DNA of 7,586 nucleotides from Acidobacteriota bacterium (lineage in GTDB: Bacteria; Acidobacteriota; Aminicenantia; Aminicenantales; Aminicenantaceae): NCBI GenBank assembly GCA_030609975.1, contig JAUWSR010000183.1:1-7586 (forward strand). The letters are read 5' to 3'. The notes beneath the pieces were generated by a model. The model searched no databases. It saw nothing but the letters and a program-made list of their open reading frames with translations, and had not been told where the DNA came from. The position numbers and the translations under genes were made by a program. Of the stretch, positions 1 to 6,158 are shown piece by piece (the first letter of the stretch is position 1; every line of letters begins with the position of its first letter).

Positions 1-804
1 AAAACACATCCTCCTCAATGGCAGGGTCCTCCAGTGATAGAGGAGGATCCACAAGGACAGGGGAGATCATCCATTCTCGAACAACTCCCCGAGCGGGAGC
101 TTTTGGACTATCTGAAAAAGGCCAAGATCATTGGGATCTCCAGTGTTATCCAGGACGAAGAGCGCAACACAATTATATATGATGTCGAGCACGAGGATCT
201 GGAGCAGCGGGTCGGCTTCAATGCTGTGGAACAAAAACACGACAGAAATAGTCCCATGGAGCGGCTGAGGCGTTACCAACACATGGTCGCAGCCTACCGC
301 ATAAGCCGCCTGCTGGAACTCAATATTGTCCCCCCGATTATCATACGGAAGATCGATAGGGAGGAGGGATCCCTCGTCCTTGTCCCGGAAAATGCTGTAA
401 ACAGGCCCTGGCTCGAGAGTGAGGGGCAGTTCGAGAGATACCTTGAGGAATTGCACCAGGAGGTAGCAGATGCGAGGGGATTTATGGCGCTTCTTGATAT
501 CGAGGACAATTTACCAGACAGCAGGATGCTGCTCCGCAAAGAAAGGCGGATACTCCTGGTGGATCTAACCAAAGGTTTTTCCAATTCATCGGACATTCAG
601 GAACAATACCTGCCGGCGACATTAGAGTCAGAAACAAGGCTCGAAGAGCCGCTTAGTCCCTATCTGGAGTTGAAACTCCAGGAACTTACTCGAAAAGAGC
701 TGCGAAAAGAACTTAAAAAGCTTCTCTCTAACGAGCAGATCGATGCCCTGTTGGGGAGGCGCGATAAGTTATTGGAGATCAGCGCCTCATTCGATAAGCG
801 ATAA
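1..804 (+). CDS. PI3K/FAM20C-like kinase-fold protein, 5' partial, probably degenerate
   Basis: The frame is open from the first base to the TAA at 802-804, so the gene probably begins upstream. A GTG at 34 with a weak AGGG seven bases before it is the alternative start (256 aa). The order of motifs fits a bacterial PI3K/FAM20C-like kinase-fold family that I recall as common in Acidobacteriota: an N-terminal segment LPERELLDYLKKAKIIG, then VAAYRISRLLELNIVPP (nt 286-336), an EGSLVLVPENA strand (nt 364-396), a catalytic-loop position ALLDIEDNLPDS (nt 487-522), a metal-binding-like ILLVDLTKGF (nt 550-579, Asp at 562), and a tail ending in IDALLGRRDKLLE. The usual catalytic motif in this family, as I remember it, is close to YNTDRNxGNLL. 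Here Asp (nt 505) remains, but the following Arg-Asn and the second Asn are replaced, so it may be a pseudokinase. No signal peptide or membrane segment lies in the visible part. Substrate unknown. The fold assignment is moderate; activity is not claimed. Confidence 0.6.
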   Translation, partial: KTHPPQWQGPPVIEEDPQGQGRSSILEQLPERELLDYLKKAKIIGISSVIQDEERNTIIYDVEHEDLEQRVGFNAVEQKHDRNSPMERLRRYQHMVAAYRISRLLELNIVPPIIIRKIDREEGSLVLVPENAVNRPWLESEGQFERYLEELHQEVADARGFMALLDIEDNLPDSRMLLRKERRILLVDLTKGFSNSSDIQEQYLPATLESETRLEEPLSPYLELKLQELTRKELRKELKKLLSNEQIDALLGRRDKLLEISASFDKR

Positions 805-837
805 GCCTTGTCACCTTCCGCCTCCCAGCTGTCTCCA

Positions 838-866
838 TTGACAATTCCCTCTGCGTAAATTAGTCT
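838..866 (+). promoter_or_regulatory. Candidate sigma70-type promoter for the esterase/sialidase gene
   Basis: A perfect -35 hexamer TTGACA (838-843) is followed after exactly 17 bp by TAGTCT (861-866), which keeps three of the six consensus -10 bases (T, A and the final T). A start site near 873 would leave a leader of about 17 nt containing the GGAGG ribosome binding site at 880-884, five bases before the ATG at 890. It lies in the only non-coding gap before this gene. The -35 and spacing are convincing and the -10 is weak. Confidence 0.45.
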
Positions 867-889
867 GGGGAAACGATTCGGAGGCAGGC

Positions 890-2734
890 ATGCGGCGCGG
901 TCTTTTACGTGGAATTCTCACATCTGGTTTCCTGATATCTTCCTTACTTTTCCTGAGCTGTGGAACAGAGAAGGGGAGGAGTGCCTCTCCGATCAACGTA
1001 GTGACCTTAGGCGACTCGATCACCATGGGAGTGCGCCAGGGAGTGAGCGCAGAACACACATTCTCTTCAATACTCGAGGATCTGCTGAATGAGGTGGGAT
1101 TTAATGTTGAGGTCATCAATCAAGGCATTTCGGGAGAAAAGACCGATGCGGCCTTGTCTAGAGTTGAACGGGATGTCCTGAGCCTCGAACCGGATTATGT
1201 CGTCATCATGTACGGCACCAACGATGCGTTTATCGATGAAGGAAAGACAGAGCCTCGGCTTTCTTTGGAAGCGTATAAACGCAACCTGGCCGAGCTGGTG
1301 AGGCGATGCCGTGATGCTGGATTTATTCCGCTCCTTATGACTCCAATCCCCATGGGCGAGAGGAACCTGGCCGGTGCCTTCGAGCCCTATGTGTCTCAAG
1401 GCGTGAATTTCAAACTGGTTGCCTATGCCACTGCCTGCCGCGAGGTGGCCCGGGCGGAAGATGTGCCCCTGTGTGACCTCTTTGTTGAATGGTCCGATCA
1501 TGCCCACAGAGGAACGATTATCGACCGCGGGATGTCTGATGGGATGCACCCCAATCCAGAAGGCCACGGGCTGATCGCCAAGAGCCTGTTCTCTGTTTTA
1601 GCTGAAGAGATAGGGGAACCTGTGGAACCTGACAGCATAAAGCCACCTGCCTATTCTATACCGATCCTTGACCTGGCTGACCAGAAACACCGACAAGTCG
1701 TGGTCGACCGTGAAAAGGACCAGTATCTGGGGCATCCCACGACCGTGCTCCTCGAAGATCAGAAAACTATGATCACTGTTTATCCTAAAGGCCACGGCAG
1801 GGGAGCGGTTATGATGAAGCGGAGCCCTGATGCGGGTCTCACTTGGAGCGAACGCCTGTCCACACCCGATAACTGGGCCACGAGCCAGGAGGTCCCCACC
1901 ATACACCGTGTCATCGATCCTCAGGGCGTGAAACGCCTGATCATGTTCTCCGGGCTTTATCCCATCCGCATGGCCGTGTCCGAAGATGACGGCCTGAACT
2001 GGACACCGCTGAATCCCATCGGCGAATTTGGAGGGATCGTGGCCATGGGCTGTGTCGAAAGGCTGAATAATGGAGACTACCTGGCCATGTTCCACGATGA
2101 TGGCCGCTTCATCAGAAACGGGGGCAAAACCACAGGAGTGTTCACGCTCTACAAGATCCTATCCCAGGACGGCGGGCTCACCTGGTCCGCACCCGAAGAG
2201 ATTCTCAAGGGCAGCCGTGTGCATCTGTGTGAACCAGGGATCATTCGCTCTCCGGATGGGAGTCAACTCGCAGTCCTGCTCCGGGAGAACAGCCGGACAC
2301 GGAACTCCTGGATCATTTTCTCCGATGACGAAGGTATGACCTGGACCAAGCCCCGCGAGCTTCCCGCGTCGCTTACGGGAGACCGGCACACGGGCCGTTA
2401 TGCTCCGGATGGGAGGCTCTTCATTTCCTTCCGTGACCGCACGCATCTCTCGCCGACATGGGGAGACTGGGTGGCCTGGGTCGGAACCTACCAAGACATT
2501 GTGGAAGGGTCCGAGGGACAGTACCGCGTACGTCTCATGGACAACACCAGCGGTGCGGACTGTGCATATCCCGGTGTTGAGATGCTCCCGGATGGCACGG
2601 TCGTGACCACAACCTATGGGCATTGGGATGAGGGTGAACAACCATATGTTGTAAGCGTTCGTTTGAGGCTTAAAGAGCTAGACAGCATGGCAGTTGAAGG
2701 CGATGTGCTGGACGTAGAGCGGCGTTTGCCTTAG
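890..2734 (+). CDS. SGNH/GDSL esterase fused to sialidase-like BNR propeller, probable lipoprotein
   Basis: A 614-residue two-domain exported hydrolase. The ATG at 890 has GGAGG five bases upstream. Residues 1-24 form a basic then hydrophobic signal ending in LFLSC, a loose lipobox that would lipidate Cys24. Residues 35-240 are an SGNH hydrolase: GDSI with nucleophile Ser43, Gly79 in the block II GISGE, GTND with Asn111, and DGMHPN with Asp217 and His220. Residues about 255-605 form a sialidase-like beta-propeller with four Asp boxes (S312-W319, S364-W371, S425-W432, S478-W485). Candidate active-site residues are Glu448 in CEPGIIR, Arg465, Asp498-Arg499, Arg515 and Tyr560 in DCAYPGVEMLPDG. 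The usual early RIP motif of GH33 sialidases is replaced by YLGHP (279-283), so true sialidase activity is uncertain. I recall similar YLGHPTTVLL proteins in Planctomycetes and Bacteroidota. An inferred role is removing O-acyl groups and a capping sugar from glycans at the cell surface, upstream of the beta-galactosidase encoded next. Confidence 0.85.
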   Translation: MRRGLLRGILTSGFLISSLLFLSCGTEKGRSASPINVVTLGDSITMGVRQGVSAEHTFSSILEDLLNEVGFNVEVINQGISGEKTDAALSRVERDVLSLEPDYVVIMYGTNDAFIDEGKTEPRLSLEAYKRNLAELVRRCRDAGFIPLLMTPIPMGERNLAGAFEPYVSQGVNFKLVAYATACREVARAEDVPLCDLFVEWSDHAHRGTIIDRGMSDGMHPNPEGHGLIAKSLFSVLAEEIGEPVEPDSIKPPAYSIPILDLADQKHRQVVVDREKDQYLGHPTTVLLEDQKTMITVYPKGHGRGAVMMKRSPDAGLTWSERLSTPDNWATSQEVPTIHRVIDPQGVKRLIMFSGLYPIRMAVSEDDGLNWTPLNPIGEFGGIVAMGCVERLNNGDYLAMFHDDGRFIRNGGKTTGVFTLYKILSQDGGLTWSAPEEILKGSRVHLCEPGIIRSPDGSQLAVLLRENSRTRNSWIIFSDDEGMTWTKPRELPASLTGDRHTGRYAPDGRLFISFRDRTHLSPTWGDWVAWVGTYQDIVEGSEGQYRVRLMDNTSGADCAYPGVEMLPDGTVVTTTYGHWDEGEQPYVVSVRLRLKELDSMAVEGDVLDVERRLP

Positions 2735-2789
2735 AAAACATATACGGGTTGGGTTTTGCTTTTGTCCGGCCCTCAGATCGCTTTAAAAC

Positions 2790-2798
2790 TGTTATGAT
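2790..2798 (+). promoter_or_regulatory. Candidate extended -10 promoter for the beta-galactosidase gene
   Basis: TGTTATGAT combines the extended -10 TGn element with TATGAT, five of six matches to TATAAT. No good -35 hexamer lies 16-18 bp upstream, which is typical where an extended -10 compensates. Transcription would start near 2805 and give a leader of about 34 nt to the ATG at 2839. If it is real, the beta-galactosidase can be transcribed separately from the esterase gene 104 bp upstream. Short motif, so modest confidence. Confidence 0.35.
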
Positions 2799-2827
2799 GA
2801 TCCTGACCGTTTAGATGCGGCAGAAAA

Positions 2828-2831
2828 GGAG
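2828..2831 (+). promoter_or_regulatory. Ribosome binding site that sets the beta-galactosidase start
   Basis: GGAG, within AAAAGGAGAG, lies seven bases before the ATG at 2839. The in-frame ATG at 2815 has no comparable site, and starting there would add eight very charged residues ahead of the export signal. This favours 2839 as the start. Confidence 0.6.
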
Positions 2832-2838
2832 AGATAGG

Positions 2839-5800
2839 ATGCGACAAATCAAACCTTGGCTCGGGAATTTCATGAGTGTGACGCTGCTGTATGTGGGGCT
2901 GTGCTCTGCACTGCTTGGGATCCAGGACCAAGAGCCCAATGATTGGGAAAATCCCCAGATGATCTCCAGCAACAAACAAGCGCCGCATGCCACCATGATG
3001 GTGTATCCTGACAAGGCCTCGGTCATCAACGGGGAGAGAAAACTCTCTCCGTTTTATCACAGCCTCAATGGCCAGTGGCGTTTCAACTGGGTGGAAAAAC
3101 CCGTGCAGCGCCCCGAGGATTTCTATCGCATGGATTTTGACGACAGCCAGTGGGACCATATCGACGTTCCCTCCAACTGGCAGCTGAAGGGATACGGCAT
3201 CCCCATTTACCTTAACCATCCCTATCCTTTCAAGAAAAACCCGCCTTTTATTCAGCACAACAACAATCCGGTGGGATCGTACCGGACAACCTTCCTGGTG
3301 CCTAAAAAGTGGGAAGGGAGACGGATCTTTTTGAATTTTGATGGAGTGGAATCGGCTTTCTATGTATGGGTAAACGGGAACAAGGTCGGCTACAGTCAGG
3401 GGAGTCGGCTTCCGGCTGAGTTCGACATTACGCATTATCTCGAACAGGGGGAAAATCTGCTGGCAGTCGAGGTCTACCGCTGGTCTGACGGCTCGTATCT
3501 GGAGTGTCAGGACTTCTGGCGTCTGAGCGGGATCTTCCGGGACGTGTACCTGTATTCAACCCCCAGTGTGCATATCCGTGATTTTGAGGTCAAAACCGAT
3601 CTGGACGAAGACTATCGGGATGCAGGACTCGGTTTGACAATCAAGCTTGTGAATTTCAACAGAGAGGCGACCAGGGGAGTGAGTGTGGAGGCGCAGCTGA
3701 TCGACACCGATTTGGATCAGGAATTGTGGAGAGGTGAAGCATCTGTGTCTTCGATCCCGGAGTCGTACACCCAACTGTTCCAGACACAAATAAAAAATCC
3801 CCGGAAATGGAGCGCAGAAAAGCCGGCTCTGTACACCTTGGTCCTGGCCCTCCGCGACAGCAGCGGAAGGATTCTCGAATACACCGGCTGCCGGATCGGA
3901 TTCCGCGAGGTGGAGATGCAGGGCGGGCAGCTCCTGGTGAACGGCCAGCCGGTCCTGTTCAAGGGAGTCAACCGGCACGAGCATGATCCTTTGACCGGGC
4001 ACTATGTGACACGGGCCTCCATGATCCGAGACCTCGAGATCATGAAGCGCTTCAACATAAACGCCGTGCGTACCTGTCACTATCCGGACGATCCCCTCTG
4101 GTATGAGCTGTGTGATGAGTACGGCATCTACCTCATCGACGAGGCCAATATCGAGTCGCACGGGATGGGTTATCACCCGGATGTGACTCTGGGCAACAAC
4201 CCGGAGTGGAAGAAAGCGCACCTCGACCGCATCGAACGCATGGTGGAACGTGATAAGAACCACCCATCGGTGGTCATATGGTCCATGGGCAATGAAGCAG
4301 GCGACGGAGTCAATTTCGTGGCGGGCTCCGATTGGATCCACCAGAGGGATCCTTCCCGTCCTGTCCACTATGAACGGGCGCTCCTGCGCGACCATGTCGA
4401 TATCTACAGTCCCATGTACATGCGTATCGAGGGGCTCAAGAGATATGCCAGCAAAATCCAAAAGAGGCCACTCATTCTCTGTGAATATGCGCATGCCATG
4501 GGAAACAGTGTCGGTAACCTGCAGGACTACTGGGATGTGATCGAGGCAGAGCCCCAACTGCAAGGCGGATTCATCTGGGATTGGGTCGATCAGGCCATTT
4601 TTACCAAGACCTCTGATGGCCGCCCCTTCTTTGGATATGGCGGTGATTTCGGAGATGTCTTTAACGATGGAAATTTCTTGTGCAACGGGTTAATACAGCC
4701 GAATCGGAGTCCTAATCCACATCTTTGGGAGGTCAAGAAGGTATATCAGAACATCAAGGTCAGGCTTGTGGATGCCGCGGCTGGAAAATTCCTTGTGAAA
4801 AACAAACATTACTTCGTTAATTTATTTAATATCAACTACTTATGGGACTTAAGGGCCGATGGCAAGATCATTCAATCCGGAGGACCGGAGTCCCTGGACC
4901 TGCCTCCCGGCCAGAGCGCTGAGATCTCCATACCATTTCAGCGACCCAAAGCGAATCCGCATTCAGAATTCATGCTGACCATAAAATTCGTCCTTTCCAA
5001 AGACGAGCTCTGGGCCGATAAAGGCCATGTCCTGGCATGGGACCAATTTGAAATACCGAGTTCAAATCCCGCTGCTGTCTTCGTGGATCCGGAAACCCTG
5101 CCAAAACTTGAGCTCACAGAAAACAGTAAGCATTTTATTATCGCGGGCGATGGATTCGAGGCAAGAATAGGGAAGGGGAGCGGTGCACTGGAAGAATATA
5201 CGATGAACGAAAAGAAGCTCATCTCATCACCTCTGGTACCGAATTTCTGGAGGGCACCTACTGACAACGATAACGGTAACCGCATGGCCGCACGCCAGGC
5301 TGTTTGGCGTATGGCGGGGCCCCAGCGGGTCGTAACGGACGTCAAAGCTCAAAAAAGAGGGGATTACGCGGTCGAGATAATTGCCTACTGTGTCTTGCCT
5401 GCCGGCAAGTCCAGCCAGATCATGTCGTATACACTCTATGGGAACGGGGATGTTGTCATCAAGAATGAGTTCAAGGCAGGGATGGACCTTCCAAACCTGC
5501 CTCGGTTCGGAATGCAGATGGCGATCCCAAACAGCTACCATAATTTCACCTGGTATGGGCGTGGTCCGCATGAATCCTATTGGGATCGGAAATCCGGTGC
5601 TGCAGTGGGGATGTATACAGGTCAGGTAAAAGACCTGCTGCACCCATATATACGGCCGCAGGAATGCGGCAACCGGACCGATGTGAGGTGGTTGACTCTG
5701 ACCGACGAAAACGGTGCTGGATGGCTGGCCGTGGGAGCCTCTGTGCTGAGCGTCAGTGCCTGGCCTTTTAGTCAGGATGCTCTGGAGAGGGCCAAGCATA

Positions 5801-6006
5801 CCTTTGAGCTCCAGCAGGGGAACTCCATCACAGTCAATCTGGACCTCCGGCAGATGGGGGTAGGGGGAGATAACAGCTGGGGAGCCCGGCCGCATGCGCA
5901 GTACACGCTGCCTGCCGCTGTTTATTCCTACAGTTTCCGGCTTACTCCCTTATCCGGTAAGGAAACGTCTATGGATTCCTTGCTCAAAAGAGAATATTCT
6001 CAATAA
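2839..6006 (+). CDS. lacZ: GH2 beta-galactosidase, LacZ type, exported
   Basis: From the preferred ATG at 2839 the protein has 1055 residues, close to the roughly 1,024 of E. coli LacZ. It hydrolyses terminal beta-galactosides. Residues 1-24 (basic start, hydrophobic 11-27, possible cleavage after CSA) look like a Sec signal, so it probably acts in the periplasm or outside, unlike cytoplasmic LacZ. The five LacZ domains are visible. The sugar-binding domain runs from NGQWRFNW (Asn77) through VPSNWQLKGYG and GYSQGSRLPAEFDIT. An immunoglobulin-like domain follows. The TIM barrel carries GVNRHEHDP (His380), TCHYP (His414), the acid/base Glu486 in GNEAGDG, the nucleophile Glu549 in ILCEYAHAMGN, and GGFIWDWVDQ. 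A second Ig-like domain follows, then the Bgal small-chain domain with FWRAPTDNDNGN, YGRGPHESYWDR and DNSW (Trp1014, matching E. coli Trp999). All key residues are present. It lies 104 bp after the esterase/sialidase gene on the same strand, which suggests shared glycan use. An in-frame ATG at 2815 is the other possible start. The family call is near certain; the exact substrate is not. Confidence 0.95.
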   Translation: MRQIKPWLGNFMSVTLLYVGLCSALLGIQDQEPNDWENPQMISSNKQAPHATMMVYPDKASVINGERKLSPFYHSLNGQWRFNWVEKPVQRPEDFYRMDFDDSQWDHIDVPSNWQLKGYGIPIYLNHPYPFKKNPPFIQHNNNPVGSYRTTFLVPKKWEGRRIFLNFDGVESAFYVWVNGNKVGYSQGSRLPAEFDITHYLEQGENLLAVEVYRWSDGSYLECQDFWRLSGIFRDVYLYSTPSVHIRDFEVKTDLDEDYRDAGLGLTIKLVNFNREATRGVSVEAQLIDTDLDQELWRGEASVSSIPESYTQLFQTQIKNPRKWSAEKPALYTLVLALRDSSGRILEYTGCRIGFREVEMQGGQLLVNGQPVLFKGVNRHEHDPLTGHYVTRASMIRDLEIMKRFNINAVRTCHYPDDPLWYELCDEYGIYLIDEANIESHGMGYHPDVTLGNNPEWKKAHLDRIERMVERDKNHPSVVIWSMGNEAGDGVNFVAGSDWIHQRDPSRPVHYERALLRDHVDIYSPMYMRIEGLKRYASKIQKRPLILCEYAHAMGNSVGNLQDYWDVIEAEPQLQGGFIWDWVDQAIFTKTSDGRPFFGYGGDFGDVFNDGNFLCNGLIQPNRSPNPHLWEVKKVYQNIKVRLVDAAAGKFLVKNKHYFVNLFNINYLWDLRADGKIIQSGGPESLDLPPGQSAEISIPFQRPKANPHSEFMLTIKFVLSKDELWADKGHVLAWDQFEIPSSNPAAVFVDPETLPKLELTENSKHFIIAGDGFEARIGKGSGALEEYTMNEKKLISSPLVPNFWRAPTDNDNGNRMAARQAVWRMAGPQRVVTDVKAQKRGDYAVEIIAYCVLPAGKSSQIMSYTLYGNGDVVIKNEFKAGMDLPNLPRFGMQMAIPNSYHNFTWYGRGPHESYWDRKSGAAVGMYTGQVKDLLHPYIRPQECGNRTDVRWLTLTDENGAGWLAVGASVLSVSAWPFSQDALERAKHTFELQQGNSITVNLDLRQMGVGGDNSWGARPHAQYTLPAAVYSYSFRLTPLSGKETSMDSLLKREYSQ

Positions 6007-6033
6007 TTTTTTGAATGTCGGCATGCCGACATT
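6004..6033 (+). repeat. 30-bp direct repeat, copy 1 (contains 20-bp palindrome)
   Basis: This copy begins at the stop codon of the beta-galactosidase gene and matches 6059-6088 at 28 of 30 positions (mismatches at 6011 and 6013), a period of exactly 55 bp. Positions 6014-6033 are a perfect 20-bp palindrome with core TGTCGGCATGCCGACA, identical in both copies. A GAAG-rich stretch follows instead of T, so this copy alone is not a good terminator on the + strand. It is a likely protein-binding site; see copy 2 for the alternatives. Confidence 0.9.
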
Positions 6034-6058
6034 GAAGAAAGCAGAAGGGGAGAGGCGC

Positions 6059-6088
6059 TAATTTTATTAATGTCGGCATGCCGACATT
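6059..6088 (+). repeat. 30-bp direct repeat, copy 2 (contains 20-bp palindrome)
   Basis: The second copy ends in the same perfect 20-bp palindrome, AATGTCGGCATGCCGACATT, at 6069-6088. It lies 70 bp before the chosen parA start and just upstream of the likely parA promoter. The inner 16 bp have the length and TGT...ACA ends of the canonical parS site TGTTTCACGTGAAACA but share only 6 of 16 bases with it. Candidate roles are a non-canonical parS for the adjacent ParB, an operator for autoregulation of parAB, or part of a terminator. Two identical perfect 20-bp palindromes this close together are very unlikely by chance. Confidence 0.9.
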
Positions 6089-6093
6089 TTTTT
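6069..6093 (+). terminator. Possible intrinsic terminator of the beta-galactosidase gene
   Basis: The second palindrome can fold in RNA as an 8-bp stem (6069-6076 with 6081-6088) around a CATG loop, with a T-run from 6087 to 6093 at and beyond its 3' end. That is the layout of a Rho-independent terminator 63 bp after the lacZ stop codon. The stem is only half GC, and the identical first copy has no T-run, so termination may be a secondary use of a protein-binding palindrome. Confidence 0.4.
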
Positions 6094-6094
6094 C

Positions 6095-6121
6095 TTGCCA
6101 TTTCAATTGTTTTTATATAAG
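6095..6121 (+). promoter_or_regulatory. Candidate parAB promoter
   Basis: TTGCCA (6095-6100) lies 15 bp before TATAAG (6116-6121), with an overlapping TATATA at 6114-6119, in an AT-rich stretch. Transcription would begin around 6126-6128 and give a leader of about 30 nt to the GTG at 6159. The second palindrome ends only six bases before the -35, well placed for a bound protein to affect initiation. Spacing is shorter than ideal, so this is tentative. Confidence 0.3.
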
Positions 6122-6146
6122 TTGGCATTTAAGTCTTACTGAGCCT

Positions 6147-6152
6147 GGGAGA
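6147..6152 (+). promoter_or_regulatory. Ribosome binding site that sets the parA start
   Basis: GGGAGA lies six bases before the GTG at 6159. The upstream in-frame ATG at 6078 sits inside the second palindrome, has only T-rich sequence near it, and would add 27 residues unlike any ParA N-terminus. The GTG is therefore preferred. Confidence 0.65.
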
Positions 6153-6158
6153 ATACGC

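Noticed and set aside
8..48. 9-bp inverted repeat ATCCTCCTC / GAGGAGGAT around a 23-nt loop
   Set aside because: It lies within an open coding frame, is low in complexity, has no T-run, and is not clearly linked to a start site; likely chance.
1067..2641. Long antisense open frames opposite the esterase/sialidase gene
   Set aside because: They mirror codon bias of the real gene, show no recognisable domains and have no promoter or ribosome binding site of note.
2735..2838. Terminator or riboswitch between the esterase and lacZ genes
   Set aside because: The T-rich stretch near 2753-2765 has no preceding stable hairpin, and the gap is too short for a known riboswitch.
3556..4563. 335-codon open frame on the - strand opposite lacZ
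   Set aside because: It lies fully antisense to intact GH2 catalytic domains, and its translation has no family-like motifs; a shadow of the real gene.
6014..6088. LexA box interpretation of the palindromes
   Set aside because: The TGT and ACA half-sites are separated by 10 bp, not the 8 bp of the E. coli CTGT-N8-ACAG box, and the sequence does not match the GAAC-N4-GTTC type.
6078..6158. 27-residue N-terminal extension of ParA from ATG 6078
   Set aside because: The ATG lies inside the palindrome, lacks a ribosome binding site, and the extension (Phe/Cys/His-rich) is unlike ParA; GTG 6159 has GGGAGA at a good distance and gives a Soj-length protein.
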